Numbered from the stretch's first letter, positions 7,147 to 16,724 are shown. The stretch is DNA of 64,000 nucleotides from Bradyrhizobium sp. CCGB12 (GCF_024199845.1 NZ_JANADO010000001.1:1488001-1552000); one strand, 5' to 3'. The notes: generated by a model from the letters alone, not told the origin. Program-made: numbers and translations.

Positions 7147-8318
7147 TTTACAACTCGCAAATGCGGCGCATTCGGCGATGAGCTGCCCTTCGAGGTGTCC
7201 CTCGCGGGGCTGACGGCAACGTCGAGCTGCGTCAGGTAAGGATCCGGTTTAACGGGCGCATCAGCTTCCCAGAAAATGTCGAACTGTCCCGCCGCATTGG
7301 AGACCGCGAGCCGCGGCGTAAGGACGCAATGATTGTTGCTGCCGTCGATCCAGACCGGTCCCTGCGGTGAATTGTAGCGATAACCGGCCGCGGCGCGCCT
7401 GACCTCGCCGATATCGGACGTGCCGGCCCGCTGCAGCGCGCGTGCCAGCAGATGGACGGCGACATAGGCAGATTGTCCGTCGACGGAGGGGCTGCTGTCG
7501 TCGCCATGGCGTGCCTTCCAGCGCGCGACGAAGGCCCGGTTTTCCGGCAGGCGGATGCTTTCGAAATAAGCCGACGATGTGATGCAGCCCACCGAGGCCG
7601 GTCCGACGATCGCGAGCTCCGGCTCGCACAGACTGCAGCTCAACATGGGAATCTCGAGCCCTGCCGCCTTGGTGCCGGCGTGGAAGGCGCGGATGAAGTC
7701 GTAGCTGGAGCTCCCGACCAGCGTGTTGAACACGATCGGTGGCTTGCGACGGACAATCTCGTCGACGATGTGCTCGACGGCGCTTTCGCCGAGTTCGAGC
7801 AGTCGTTCGGCCAGGATGTGGCCGTCGGCCGCGCTGACCAATTCCCGCGTGACGCGATTGGTCTCCCATGTCCACACATAGTTGGAGCCGACGCAGAAGA
7901 TCTCGCGCGACAGATTGTCGAGCACGTAACGGACGAGCGGCAGGACGTTGTGATTGGGCGACGCGCCGACATAGATGACGTTGTCGGAGCACTCGAAGCC
8001 CTCGTAGCGCGCGGGATACCAGAGCAGGCGATCGGTCCGCTCGACGATCGGCAGGACCTGTTTGCGCGAAGCCGAGGTATAGCAGCCGATGATATGCGCG
8101 ACCCCGACGTTGCGGATGAGATCGTCGCAAGCCGTATGGTACTCAGAGATGATGCCGCGGGGATCGCGGATGTGAGCGGCGATCGAGAAATCGAATTCGG
8201 ACTGCTCGTTGATTTCGTCGACCGCCATGATGGCGCTCTTGAGGATCTCGCGACCCATGGCCTGATACGGCCCGGATTGCGAGCAGATGATGCCAACGGG
8301 AATGGACGGCTTTGTCAT
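7143..8318 (-). CDS. amiC: AmiC-like amide sensor, negative regulator of the amidase operon
   Basis: A 391-residue periplasmic-binding-fold protein (Peripla_BP_6 type) without a signal peptide: it starts MTKPSIPVGIICSQSGPYQ, as expected for the cytoplasmic sensor AmiC. Conserved blocks include GCYTSASRKQVLPIVE, LLWYPARYEGFECSDN and NHNVLPLVRYVL. AmiC binds short amides and then releases AmiR. It overlaps the amiR gene by four bases and is transcribed away from the amidase operon, whose solute-binding protein (11181-12422) belongs to the same superfamily. The actual ligand is unknown. Confidence 0.85.
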   Translation of the reverse strand: MTKPSIPVGIICSQSGPYQAMGREILKSAIMAVDEINEQSEFDFSIAAHIRDPRGIISEYHTACDDLIRNVGVAHIIGCYTSASRKQVLPIVERTDRLLWYPARYEGFECSDNVIYVGASPNHNVLPLVRYVLDNLSREIFCVGSNYVWTWETNRVTRELVSAADGHILAERLLELGESAVEHIVDEIVRRKPPIVFNTLVGSSSYDFIRAFHAGTKAAGLEIPMLSCSLCEPELAIVGPASVGCITSSAYFESIRLPENRAFVARWKARHGDDSSPSVDGQSAYVAVHLLARALQRAGTSDIGEVRRAAAGYRYNSPQGPVWIDGSNNHCVLTPRLAVSNAAGQFDIFWEADAPVKPDPYLTQLDVAVSPARDTSKGSSSPNAPHLRVVK

Positions 8319-8431
8319 TGACGACTTTCGGCACTGCGACGCGAGGATGAAATCATCATCGGCGATGACGGCGCAAGTGGCTTGCCGGTTTGCTGCGCAG
8401 CAGGCTCGCGAAATTTAGGCAGACAGCCTCG

Positions 8432-8461
8432 TTGACAATGCGATAGGCAGTTACATAGAAT
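8432..8461 (+). promoter_or_regulatory. Putative sigma-70 promoter of the amidase operon
   Basis: A -35 TTGACA at 8432-8437, an 18-base spacer and a -10 TAGAAT at 8456-8461. Transcription from here would give a leader of about 260 bases. Confidence 0.6.
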
Positions 8462-8587
8462 TTTCGACTACAGGGCTACCTGTCGGACTTCGCGTGCGAC
8501 GATCTGGCCGATGACGTCCAGCTCTCCACATCAAGTGCTTCGTTCGATTTCGGACCCTAAGCGATAGATCATAGCCGCGGCATTTGA

Positions 8588-8628
8588 GCCATTCGTCGCC
8601 TCATTCGGGAGGGACGGGTGGCTTTTTT
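8588..8628 (+). terminator. Intrinsic terminator inside the amidase leader (antitermination target)
   Basis: GCCATTCGTC (8588-8597) pairs with GACGGGTGGC (8613-8622), including two G-U pairs. An inner stem CCTC-GAGG closes the loop ATTCGG, and six T residues follow at 8623-8628. A terminator ahead of the first gene fits AmiR-type antitermination control. Confidence 0.7.
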
Positions 8629-8730
8629 CGTTTGCCGCCCAGGGAGGCTGGCGATGCGCCCGTATCGCCAGAATGGTGACGCATGCGCGAGCGCGGCGCA
8701 GCGTCACGTCGCGTGTGAGGATGAAGGACG

Positions 8731-10131
8731 ATGGCGGCAACAGATCTCCACTATCTCGGATTGGTCGATGTCGGACGGAAGATCCAGGCGAAGGAGCTGT
8801 CGCCGGTCGAAGTGACCAAGGCGATGCTCGGGCGGATCGAGAGCCTCGATGGCAAGCTCAAGAGCTTTGCGTATGTGATGGCGGACTCGGCGCTCGCGGA
8901 AGCCGCCGCGGCCGAGAAGGAGATCGCATCCGGCAAGATCAAAGGGCCGCTGCACGGCGTTCCGGTGGCGGTCAAGGATCTTTGCTGGGCCAAGGGCGCG
9001 CCGGCAGCGCATGGCATGACCATCCATCGCGATTTCCGTCCGACGGAGGACGCAACGGTGGTCGCGCGGCTCAAGGATGCCGGCGCAATCATTCTCGGCA
9101 AACTGCAGCAGACCGAGGGAGCCTACGCCGACCACCACCCGAAGATCGATCCGCCGAAGAACCCGTGGAATGCGGATCTCTGGTCCGGCGCATCCTCGAG
9201 CGGCTCCGGTGTCGCGACGGCGGCCGGCCTCTGTTTCGGGTCGCTCGGCACCGACACAGGCGGATCGATCCGCTTTCCGTCGGCAGCCAACGGCGTCACC
9301 GGGCTCAAGCCGACCTGGGGACGTGTCAGCCGCTACGGCGCGTTCGAGCTCGCAGCCACGCTGGATCACATTGGCCCGATGGCCCGGAGTGCGCTTGATT
9401 GCGGCGCCATCCTCGGCGTGATCGCAGGACAGGATCCCAAGGACACGACATCCGTGCCGCTGCCGGTGCCTGACTATCTTGCCGGTCTCTCCGGCGATCT
9501 GCGCGGCGTGACGATCGGGATCGACCGGCGCTGGACCAGCGAAGGTATCGATAACGATGCCACCAAGGCGCTGAGCGAAGGTCTGCGTGTGGCGGCCGAC
9601 CTCGGTGCGAAGATCAGGGAGATCACGTTCCCTGATCCCAAGGCAGTCATTGAGGATTGGTTCCCGCTCTGCGGCGTCGAGGTTGCCGTCGCGCATGAGG
9701 AGACCTATCCCGCGCGCAAGGATGAGTACGGTCCGGCGCTCGCGGGTCTGCTCGACCTTGGCCGGCAGCAGTCCGGCATGGACTACCAGAAGATCGTGCT
9801 ACGCCGCGAGGCGTTTCGCGGCGCGGTTCGCCTGCTGTTCGAGACAGTCGATCTCCTCGCAGTGCCGGCGCAGGCCTTCGCTGCGCCGACCCTCGCCAAG
9901 ATGGCGGCACTCGGCGAAGACGCGTCCCTCATCGCGGGATTGCTCCGCTTCACGTGCCCGTTCGACATGACGGGAAGCCCGACCGTGACGTTGCCCGGCG
10001 GCTTCGCGGCGAATGGCGGTCCGGTCGGCTTCCAGTTCGTCGGGCGTCATTTCGACGAAGCCAGCCTCGTTCGCGCCGGCGATGCATTCCAGCGCGTGAC
10101 CGATTGGCACAAGCGTCATCCCGGGATCTGA
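8731..10131 (+). CDS. Amidase, amidase-signature (AS) family
   Basis: A 466-residue amidase. The Ser-cisSer-Lys triad is visible: K82 (VAVKDL), S155 (SGASSSGSG) and nucleophile S179 (TDTGGSIRFP), with the usual 24-residue spacing between the serines. AS enzymes hydrolyse amides to acid plus ammonia in the cytoplasm. It is the first gene of the AmiC/AmiR-linked operon and is followed by formamidase and an ABC importer, so imported amides are the likely substrates. A second amidase of nearly equal length closes the operon (16816-18219) and has the triad at identical positions. Confidence 0.9.
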   Translation: MAATDLHYLGLVDVGRKIQAKELSPVEVTKAMLGRIESLDGKLKSFAYVMADSALAEAAAAEKEIASGKIKGPLHGVPVAVKDLCWAKGAPAAHGMTIHRDFRPTEDATVVARLKDAGAIILGKLQQTEGAYADHHPKIDPPKNPWNADLWSGASSSGSGVATAAGLCFGSLGTDTGGSIRFPSAANGVTGLKPTWGRVSRYGAFELAATLDHIGPMARSALDCGAILGVIAGQDPKDTTSVPLPVPDYLAGLSGDLRGVTIGIDRRWTSEGIDNDATKALSEGLRVAADLGAKIREITFPDPKAVIEDWFPLCGVEVAVAHEETYPARKDEYGPALAGLLDLGRQQSGMDYQKIVLRREAFRGAVRLLFETVDLLAVPAQAFAAPTLAKMAALGEDASLIAGLLRFTCPFDMTGSPTVTLPGGFAANGGPVGFQFVGRHFDEASLVRAGDAFQRVTDWHKRHPGI

Positions 10132-10147
10132 TTGAGGAGCCATTCGC

Positions 10148-11146
10148 ATGTCCGCAGAAGACTGGTTGAAGACATCAATCATGGCCAAGCGCGCGGTCGC
10201 AAAGGGCGCGACCGGCACGACCCATAGCCTGACGATCGAGCAGCAGGGCGGCTTCCACTACGTCTACGGTCCCTATGCCAAGCCAACCTTGTCGATCGAT
10301 CCGGGCGGGGTGGTCGTCGTCGAGACTGAAGATGCCTTTGGCGGCGTGCTCACGAAGGAGACCGACAGCCCGACCGCCAAACTGAACTTTCCCTACCTCA
10401 ATCCGCAATGCGGGCCGATCGCGGTCAAGGGCGCCAAGAAGGGCGATTGCCTTGCGGTCTACATCCGCGACGTCGAAACGCGGGGTGAACAGCCGGCCGG
10501 CACGACCTGCATCATTCCCGAGTTCGGCGGACTGGTCGGAACCGCTTCGACGGCACTGCTCAATCCGCCGCTGCCGGAACGCGTGAAGAAGCTGCATGTC
10601 GACCGGAACGGCGTGCGCTGGAACGACAAGATCACGCTGCCCTACGAGCCCTTCATCGGCACCATCGGCGTCTCGCCGGAGATCGAGGCGATCTCGTCGC
10701 TGCAGCCGGACTATCACGGCGGCAACATGGATCTTCCCGACGTCGCGCCCGGCGCGATCATCTATTTCCCGGTGCATACCGACGGCGGGATGCTCTACGT
10801 CGGCGACTGCCATGCGACGCAGGGCGATGGCGAGTTGTCCGGCGTTGCGATGGAGCAGCGCGCGACCGTCACGTTGCAGGTTGACCTGATCAAGAACTGG
10901 AGCTTTGCCTGGCCCCGGCTCGAGACCAAGGACTTCATCATGACGATCGGCAGCGCGCGTCCGCTCGAGGATGCGGCGCGCATCGCCTATCGCGAGCTCG
11001 TGCGATGGATGGCGGCCGATTACGGCTTCGACGAGATCGACGCCTATATGCTGCTCAGCCAGGCCGGCCGCATGCGCCTCGGCAACATGGTCGACCCCAA
11101 ATACACGATGGGGGCATCCATCCTGAAGAATTACCTCAAGCCATGA
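10148..11146 (+). CDS. Acetamidase/formamidase (FmdA/AmdA family)
   Basis: A 332-residue metal-type formamidase-family enzyme, unrelated in fold to the AS amidases. Family stretches include TLSIDPGGVVVVETEDAFGG, EPFIGTIGVSPE, YHGGNMDLPDVAPGA and VGDCHATQGDGELSG, the last carrying conserved Cys and His. It starts 16 bases after the amidase with a GAGGAG ribosome-binding site. It would release ammonia from formamide or other small amides delivered by the transporter downstream. Confidence 0.9.
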   Translation: MSAEDWLKTSIMAKRAVAKGATGTTHSLTIEQQGGFHYVYGPYAKPTLSIDPGGVVVVETEDAFGGVLTKETDSPTAKLNFPYLNPQCGPIAVKGAKKGDCLAVYIRDVETRGEQPAGTTCIIPEFGGLVGTASTALLNPPLPERVKKLHVDRNGVRWNDKITLPYEPFIGTIGVSPEIEAISSLQPDYHGGNMDLPDVAPGAIIYFPVHTDGGMLYVGDCHATQGDGELSGVAMEQRATVTLQVDLIKNWSFAWPRLETKDFIMTIGSARPLEDAARIAYRELVRWMAADYGFDEIDAYMLLSQAGRMRLGNMVDPKYTMGASILKNYLKP

Positions 11147-11180
11147 CATCCAGCCGCTTTCAACAACAGGGGATATCGCG

Positions 11181-12422
11181 ATGAATTCGGGACGCAAGCT
11201 CGGAATGGTTTTGCTCGGCGCCATGCTTGGAACAGCGACGGCGATCAGTGTTGCCCAGGCGGCCGAGCCGCCGTTGAAGGTAGGTCTGCTCGAGGACGTC
11301 TCCGGCGACCTCGCCTTCATGGGCATGCCGAAGCTGCACGGCTCGCAGCTGGCCGTCGAGGAGATCAACAAGAGCGGCGGCATCCTGGGGCGGCAGATCG
11401 AGCTGATCCACCTCGATCCGCAGGGCGACAATGCGCGCTATCAGGAATTCGGCCGGCGCCTGCTCAATCGCGACAAGGTCGACGTGCTGATCGGCGGCAT
11501 CACCTCGGCCTCGCGCGAAGCGCTGCGCCCGATCGTCGATCGCACCACGACGCCGTACTTCTACACCAACCAGTACGAAGGCGGCGTCTGCGACGCCAGC
11601 ATGATCAGCATGGGCGCGGTGCCCGAGCAGCAGTTCTCGACGCTGATTCCCTGGATGGTCGAGAAGTTCGGCAAGAAGGTCTATGTGATCGCGGCCGATT
11701 ACAATTTCGGTCAGATCTCGGCGGAGTGGAATCGCAAGATCATGAAGGATCTCGGCGGCGAGGTCGTGGGTGAGGAGTTCATTCCACTCGGCGTGTCCCA
11801 GTTCGCGCAGACCATCCAGAACATCCAGAAGGCAAAGCCGGACTGGCTGCTCACGATCAATGTCGGTGCTGCCCAGGATTCGTTCTTCGAGCAGGCGGCA
11901 GCCGCCAATCTCAACCTGCCGATGGGATCTTCGATCAAGGTCATGCTCGGGTTCGAGCACAAGCGGTTCAAGCCGCCGGCGCTCAACAACATGCACGCGA
12001 CCGCGAACTGGTTCGAGGAGATCGATACGCCCGAGGCCAACGAGTTCAAGAAGCGCTGGCACGCCAAATTCCCCGACGAGCTCTACATCAACGACATGGG
12101 CTACAACGCCTATAATGCGCTCTACATGTACAAGGCGCTGGTCGAGAAGGCGAAGTCGATCAAGCTCGAGGACATGCGGAAGGTGATCGCGACCGGCGAT
12201 GCTTGCATCGACGCTCCCGAAGGCAAGGTCTGCATCGATCCGAAGAGCCAGCACACCTCGCACCGCATGCGCCTGATCTCGGTCGGGCCGAAGCATGAGG
12301 TGAAGGTCGAGAAGGACTACGGCACGATCCAGCCATACTGGCTTGGTGAGATCGGCTGCGATCTCACCAAGAAGAACGACAAGGATCAGTACACGCCGAG
12401 CCATCTCCCGAAGAAGTCCTGA
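11181..12422 (+). CDS. ABC transporter substrate-binding protein, amide/urea type
   Basis: A 413-residue exported protein. The signal peptide covers about residues 1-27 (KLGMVLLGAMLGTATAI, cleavage after VAQAA). The mature part is a Peripla_BP_6 fold (VGLLEDVSGDLAFMG, EEINKSGGILGRQIEL, DRTTTPYFYTNQYEGG), the family of UrtA, FmdD and LivJ. Two cysteines near the C-terminus (GDACIDAPEG, GKVCIDP) are typical of the UrtA branch. It is the receptor of the transporter encoded by the next four genes. The operon suggests short amides rather than branched-chain amino acids. Confidence 0.9.
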   Translation: MNSGRKLGMVLLGAMLGTATAISVAQAAEPPLKVGLLEDVSGDLAFMGMPKLHGSQLAVEEINKSGGILGRQIELIHLDPQGDNARYQEFGRRLLNRDKVDVLIGGITSASREALRPIVDRTTTPYFYTNQYEGGVCDASMISMGAVPEQQFSTLIPWMVEKFGKKVYVIAADYNFGQISAEWNRKIMKDLGGEVVGEEFIPLGVSQFAQTIQNIQKAKPDWLLTINVGAAQDSFFEQAAAANLNLPMGSSIKVMLGFEHKRFKPPALNNMHATANWFEEIDTPEANEFKKRWHAKFPDELYINDMGYNAYNALYMYKALVEKAKSIKLEDMRKVIATGDACIDAPEGKVCIDPKSQHTSHRMRLISVGPKHEVKVEKDYGTIQPYWLGEIGCDLTKKNDKDQYTPSHLPKKS

Positions 12423-12509
12423 CGCGGGCACGGTTCTTGCTCGTGTCGAGCACGACGATAAAGCAAGCCGGCGCCGCGACGATGCGGCGCCGCCATCGAG
12501 GGGATCGAG

Positions 12510-13376
12510 ATGTCGGCTGAATTGTTCTCGTTGTTCTATCAGTTCGCCGACGTCTTCGCGTTCCTCATTCTTTCGGCCGCAGGTCTCGCCATCGTGTTCG
12601 GCATGATGGGCGTCATCAACATGGCGCATGGCGAGTTCATCATGTGCGGTGCCTATGTGACCGTCGGACTTGTGAATTTGGGCGTGCCGCTCGCGGTCGC
12701 CCAGATCCTCGCTGCGGTGACGGCGGGGCTCATCGGTGTCCTCGTCGAGTTCCTGGTGGTGCGGCGCTTCTACAAGCGGCCTCTGGATTCATTGCTCGCG
12801 ACCTGGGGGCTCAGCCTGATCGTGACGCAATCGATGCTCTTGATTGTCGGTTCCGCTGTGCGGGGCATCGGAACGCCCGAGGGAAGCTTTGTCATCGGCG
12901 GCTATACGTTCTCGACTTACCGCCTCGTGCTGTTCGGTTGCGCGGTGGCGGTGCTGGCCGGTCTCTACATCATCTTCATGAAGACGCGGTTCGGCGTAAT
13001 CGCCCGCGCGACGATGCAGAATGCGGCGATGGCGAGGGCGCTGGGCGCGCGCACCGGCCGCATCTATGCGATCAGCTTCGGGATCGGCACCGGCCTCGCC
13101 GGGCTCTGCGGGGCGCTCTACGCGCCGACCATGACGCTGATCCCGACCATGGGCGCGACCTTCGTGGTCGAAAGCTTCGTGACGGTGGTGATCGGCGGGG
13201 CAAACGTGCTGCTCGGAACGGCGCCGGCCGCCGTGTTCCTGGCGATGATCCGGATGGCGTTGAATGCGAGCTACGGTCAGATCATCGGACAGATCGGCAT
13301 GCTGGTGGCCGTCATCCTGATCATTCGCGTGCTGCCCGAGGGGCTCTCCAGCGTGCTGGTGCGCCGTGGGCGCTAA
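12510..13376 (+). CDS. ABC transporter permease, LivH/UrtB type
   Basis: A 288-residue permease with about eight membrane spans. The N-terminal MMGVINMAHGEFIMCGAYV is the family hallmark, and ARALGARTGRIYAISFGIG is the cytoplasmic coupling region. It pairs with the 13383-14462 permease to form the channel. An 87-base gap separates it from the binding-protein gene. Confidence 0.9.
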   Translation: MSAELFSLFYQFADVFAFLILSAAGLAIVFGMMGVINMAHGEFIMCGAYVTVGLVNLGVPLAVAQILAAVTAGLIGVLVEFLVVRRFYKRPLDSLLATWGLSLIVTQSMLLIVGSAVRGIGTPEGSFVIGGYTFSTYRLVLFGCAVAVLAGLYIIFMKTRFGVIARATMQNAAMARALGARTGRIYAISFGIGTGLAGLCGALYAPTMTLIPTMGATFVVESFVTVVIGGANVLLGTAPAAVFLAMIRMALNASYGQIIGQIGMLVAVILIIRVLPEGLSSVLVRRGR

Positions 13377-13382
13377 GGGAAA

Positions 13383-14462
13383 ATGTTGATGTTCAAGCTG
13401 CTGGAAGGCCCACAGACGCTCGGACGGGGCAGGTTGTTCTGGTCATGCTTCGTTGCGGTGCTCGCAGGGGCGCTGGCCTATCCGTTGTTCGCCGATTCCT
13501 ACGATGTCGGAAATTTTGCCTACTTCCTGATCTGGATCTTCATGGCGCTCGGCCTCTGCCTGATGTGGGGCTATGGCGGCATGCTGTCGTTCGGCCAGAC
13601 GCTTTTCTTCGGTATCGCCGGCTACGGCTACGGCGTGCTGGCGATCAACATGGGCGGCGGCACGGCGACGATCGCCGCGCTCGTGCTCGCCGTCGTCCTC
13701 GCGATGATCGCGGCTGGTGTCCTCGGCTACTTCATGATCTGGGGCGGGATCAACGGTATCTTCTTCGGCATCGTGACGCTGTCCGCGACGCTGGTGCTCG
13801 CCTTTTTCCTCGGCCAGACCGCAGGGCCGGAATGGCACATCGGCCCAGCGCGGCTGAACGGCTTCAACGGCATGAAAGGCATGGACCCGCTGACCGTGGG
13901 CGACTTCTATATCGAGGGGTCGGCGCTATATTACGTCATGGTCGCGCTGATCGTGATTGTCTATCTCGCGCTGCGCATGTTGGTGAATTCGGGCATCGGC
14001 AATGTCATCGTGGCGACGCGGGAAAACCCGCAGCGCGCCGAGATGCTGGGCTACGACGTCAGGAAATATCAGCTGCTGACCTTCGTGATCGGCAGCGGTC
14101 TCGCGGGCCTTAGCGGCGCTCTCTATACATCCTGGGGTCAGTTCATTACGCCGTCCAGCATCGGCCTGCCGGCTGCTGCAATGCCCATCGTGTGGGTGGC
14201 TTTCTCCGGGCGGAGCGATTTGACCGCGACCCTGGTCGGATCGTTCCTGCTGCTGTTTGGTTTCCAGACCATCACGGTTTACAGCCAGCAGGCCGCGCTG
14301 GTGCTGATGGGCGCGCTGCTCCTCGCCACGGTGATGCTGGCGCCGCAGGGCTTTGTGCTCGGCATCGGCAAGCTCGCCGCCGACTGGTGGCACGGGCGCC
14401 GCCGGCGCGACGACGGCGCCGTCATGGCGGAGGCTGGTCGCCTGCGGTCGGAAGAGTCCTGA
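13383..14462 (+). CDS. ABC transporter permease, LivM/UrtC type
   Basis: A 359-residue permease with about nine or ten membrane spans. LMWGYGGMLSFGQTLFFGIA and the later AEMLGYDVRKYQLLTFVIGS are typical of LivM/UrtC. It starts six bases after the stop of the other permease and ends two bases before the ATPase gene, so translation is tightly coupled. Confidence 0.9.
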   Translation: MLMFKLLEGPQTLGRGRLFWSCFVAVLAGALAYPLFADSYDVGNFAYFLIWIFMALGLCLMWGYGGMLSFGQTLFFGIAGYGYGVLAINMGGGTATIAALVLAVVLAMIAAGVLGYFMIWGGINGIFFGIVTLSATLVLAFFLGQTAGPEWHIGPARLNGFNGMKGMDPLTVGDFYIEGSALYYVMVALIVIVYLALRMLVNSGIGNVIVATRENPQRAEMLGYDVRKYQLLTFVIGSGLAGLSGALYTSWGQFITPSSIGLPAAAMPIVWVAFSGRSDLTATLVGSFLLLFGFQTITVYSQQAALVLMGALLLATVMLAPQGFVLGIGKLAADWWHGRRRRDDGAVMAEAGRLRSEES

Positions 14463-14464
14463 TC

Positions 14465-15184
14465 ATGGCGCTGGTCGAAGTCAAAAACGTATCGAAGCGC
14501 TTCGGCGGATTGACCGCCGTCTCCGGCGTCGATCTCACGGTCACCGCCGGAGAGGTCCATTGCCTGATCGGACCCAACGGCGCCGGCAAGAGCACGCTGT
14601 TCAAGCTGATCGTCGGCCTCTACCCGCCGACCCAGGGCAGCATCTTGTTCGATGCCGTCGACATCACGGCCGAGCGTCCCTACGCGCGCGTGCAGCGGGG
14701 CATGAGCATCAAGATGCAGGCTCCGAGCGTGTTCAAGGAGCTGCCGGTCCGGCAGAACATCCAGATCGCGCTTCAGGAGCGATTGTCCGGGGCGGAACGC
14801 ATCGCCGAGGAGGATCGCCTCTTGACGCTGCTCAACCTCGGGCCGGACAGCGAGAAGCTCGCCGGCGCGCTGTCGCATGGTCAGCAGCAATGGCTGGAGA
14901 TCGGAATGGCGCTGGCGCTGAAGCCGCAGCTCCTGCTGCTGGACGAGCCGACGGCCGGCATGTCGCCGGAAGAGACCTTCAAGACCGGCGAGCTGATCAA
15001 GTCGTTCAATGCTGAGGGAATGACGGTGCTTGTGGTCGAGCACGACATGGCCTTCGTACGCCAGGTCGCCCAGCGCGTCACGGTGCTGCATCTCGGCAAG
15101 ATTTTTGCGCGCGGCACTCTCGAAGGCATTCTGCAGGACGAGAAGGTCGCGGAAATCTATCTCGGTAAGACCCATGCTCACTAA
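14465..15184 (+). CDS. ABC transporter ATPase, LivG/UrtD type
   Basis: A 239-residue ATPase. Walker A is GPNGAGKST, the signature is LSHGQQQWLEIG and Walker B is LLLLDEPTAGM. The ATG at 14465 begins just after the preceding permease stop; an upstream in-frame extension would overlap that gene and is rejected. LSHGQQ in place of LSGGQ is usual in the UrtD branch. It works with the LivF-type ATPase downstream. Confidence 0.9.
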   Translation: MALVEVKNVSKRFGGLTAVSGVDLTVTAGEVHCLIGPNGAGKSTLFKLIVGLYPPTQGSILFDAVDITAERPYARVQRGMSIKMQAPSVFKELPVRQNIQIALQERLSGAERIAEEDRLLTLLNLGPDSEKLAGALSHGQQQWLEIGMALALKPQLLLLDEPTAGMSPEETFKTGELIKSFNAEGMTVLVVEHDMAFVRQVAQRVTVLHLGKIFARGTLEGILQDEKVAEIYLGKTHAH

Positions 15185-15899
15185 AGTTTCGCCTACTGAA
15201 CGGATTTTGGACGTTGCGGAATTATGGGCGGGATACGGCGCGACGCCGATCCTGCAGGGTGTCACCATGTCGGTCTCGCGCGGCGAGATCGTCGGCGTGA
15301 TCGGCCGCAACGGGGTCGGCAAGTCGACCCTGATGCGTTGCCTGATCGGCCTGCTGCAAACCTGGCGCGGAACGATCAGCTTCATGGGGCGCGACGTCAC
15401 CGCGCTCGAGGCCGACGCGAGGGCGAGGGCGGGCTTCGGCTACATCCCGCAGGGACGGGATGTCTTTCCGCAGATGACCGTTGAGGAAAACCTCCAGGTC
15501 GGCGAACTCATCGGCGGTCCCGATGGCAAGAAGCTGCCGGAGCTCGTCTATGAGTATTTTCCGCGGCTGAAGGAGCGCCGGCGGCAGGCCGCGGGCACTA
15601 TGTCCGGCGGCGAGCAACAGCAGCTCGCCATTGGCCGCGCGCTGATCGGCAATCCGTCCCTGATGATCCTGGACGAGCCGTCCGAGGGCATCCAGCCCTC
15701 GATCGTGCAGCACATCTGCGACGCGCTGAAATCGTTCCGGGACGAGCTCGGGACCACGATCATCTTCGTCGAGCAGAATCTCGACACGATCCTGGCGATC
15801 GCCGAGCGCTGCTACATCATGGAGAAGGGCAAGGTCACGCGATCGCTGGCAGGGCACGAGGTCAACGAGGACAATGTCCGGGAACAACTTTTGCTCTGA
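15174..15899 (+). CDS. ABC transporter ATPase, LivF/UrtE type
   Basis: A 241-residue ATPase that overlaps the previous gene by 11 bases. Walker A is GRNGVGKST, the Q-loop region GFGYIPQGRDVFPQMTVEEN, the signature MSGGEQQQLAIGRAL and Walker B LMILDEPSEGIQPS, all typical of LivF/UrtE. With the four preceding genes it completes a five-component amide or urea importer. Confidence 0.9.
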   Translation: MLTKVSPTERILDVAELWAGYGATPILQGVTMSVSRGEIVGVIGRNGVGKSTLMRCLIGLLQTWRGTISFMGRDVTALEADARARAGFGYIPQGRDVFPQMTVEENLQVGELIGGPDGKKLPELVYEYFPRLKERRRQAAGTMSGGEQQQLAIGRALIGNPSLMILDEPSEGIQPSIVQHICDALKSFRDELGTTIIFVEQNLDTILAIAERCYIMEKGKVTRSLAGHEVNEDNVREQLLL

Positions 15900-15962
15900 C
15901 CGGCCCTCTCGGTTGGTGGGGCATGACCTGATTAATAGACGGCAATAACGGAGGGAATGGAC

Positions 15963-16724
15963 ATGGATCTGGGACTCAAGGGAGCAAAGGTTCTCGTCAC
16001 CGGCAGCACCAAGGGCATCGGCAGGGCGATTGCCGATACGTTCGCGGCGGAAGGCGCCAATGTCGGCATCTGCGCGCGCAATCAGGCCGACGTCGACGGC
16101 GCGGTCGCCGCGATCAAGGCGAAAGGTGTCGCTGCGTTCGGCAGTTCGGTCGATGTCTCCAACGGCCCGGCGCTCAAGGCCTGGGTCGAGGACATGGCTG
16201 CGAAGCTTGGCGGCATCGACGTCGTCGTCGCCAATGTCAGCGCGTTGTCGATCGGTCAGGACGAGGAAAGCTGGGAGAAGGAGTTTTCCACCGACATGAT
16301 GGGGACGGTGCGGCTGGTCAGTGCGGCGATGCCGTATCTGGAGAAGAGCAAGGCTGCCGCGATCGTCACCATCTCCAGCGTGTCGGGACGCGAGGTCGAT
16401 TTCGCCAGCGGTCCCTACGGCACGTTCAAGGCCGCGATCATTCACTACACGCAAGGGCTCGCCTTCCAGCTCGCCGGCAAGGGTATCCGCGCCAACTCGG
16501 TGTCGCCGGGCAACACCTATTTCGAGGGCGGTGTCTGGAATCAGATCAAGGACGGTAATCCCGAACTGTACAAGACTGCGCTCGCGCTCAACCCGACCGG
16601 CCGCATGGGCACACCGCAGGAAATGGCGAACGGCGCGGTGTTCCTCGCCAGCAGGGCGGCGAGCTTCATTACGGGGACCAACCTCGTGATCGATGGCGCC
16701 CTCACGCGCGGGGTGCAGTTCTAG
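15963..16724 (+). CDS. Short-chain dehydrogenase/reductase (SDR)
   Basis: A 253-residue Rossmann-fold oxidoreductase. TGSTKGIG is the nucleotide-binding loop and SSVSGRE carries the catalytic serine. YGTFK is the Tyr-x3-Lys pair, and the usual NNAG is replaced by ANVSA. I chose the second ATG (15963) because GGAGG lies eight bases before it, whereas the first ATG (15957) is too close. Its substrate is unknown. Its place between the transporter and the second amidase suggests it acts on a compound linked to amide breakdown. Confidence 0.85.
   Translation: MDLGLKGAKVLVTGSTKGIGRAIADTFAAEGANVGICARNQADVDGAVAAIKAKGVAAFGSSVDVSNGPALKAWVEDMAAKLGGIDVVVANVSALSIGQDEESWEKEFSTDMMGTVRLVSAAMPYLEKSKAAAIVTISSVSGREVDFASGPYGTFKAAIIHYTQGLAFQLAGKGIRANSVSPGNTYFEGGVWNQIKDGNPELYKTALALNPTGRMGTPQEMANGAVFLASRAASFITGTNLVIDGALTRGVQF

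Larger units (their letters stand above)
8319..8730. other. Intergenic leader region between amiC and the amidase operon
   Basis: This 412-base stretch has no convincing gene. It holds the amidase promoter (8432-8461), a leader of about 260 bases and an intrinsic terminator (8588-8628) about 100 bases before the amidase start. A small hairpin ACAGG-GCTA-CCTGT lies at about 8470-8483. I looked for the canonical ANTAR hexaloop (A at position 1, G at position 4) on a paired stem and did not find one by eye. Confidence 0.6.

Noticed and set aside
8578..8590. Hairpin GGC-ATTTGA-GCC as an ANTAR antiterminator element
   Set aside because: The stem is only three base pairs and the loop lacks G at position 4.
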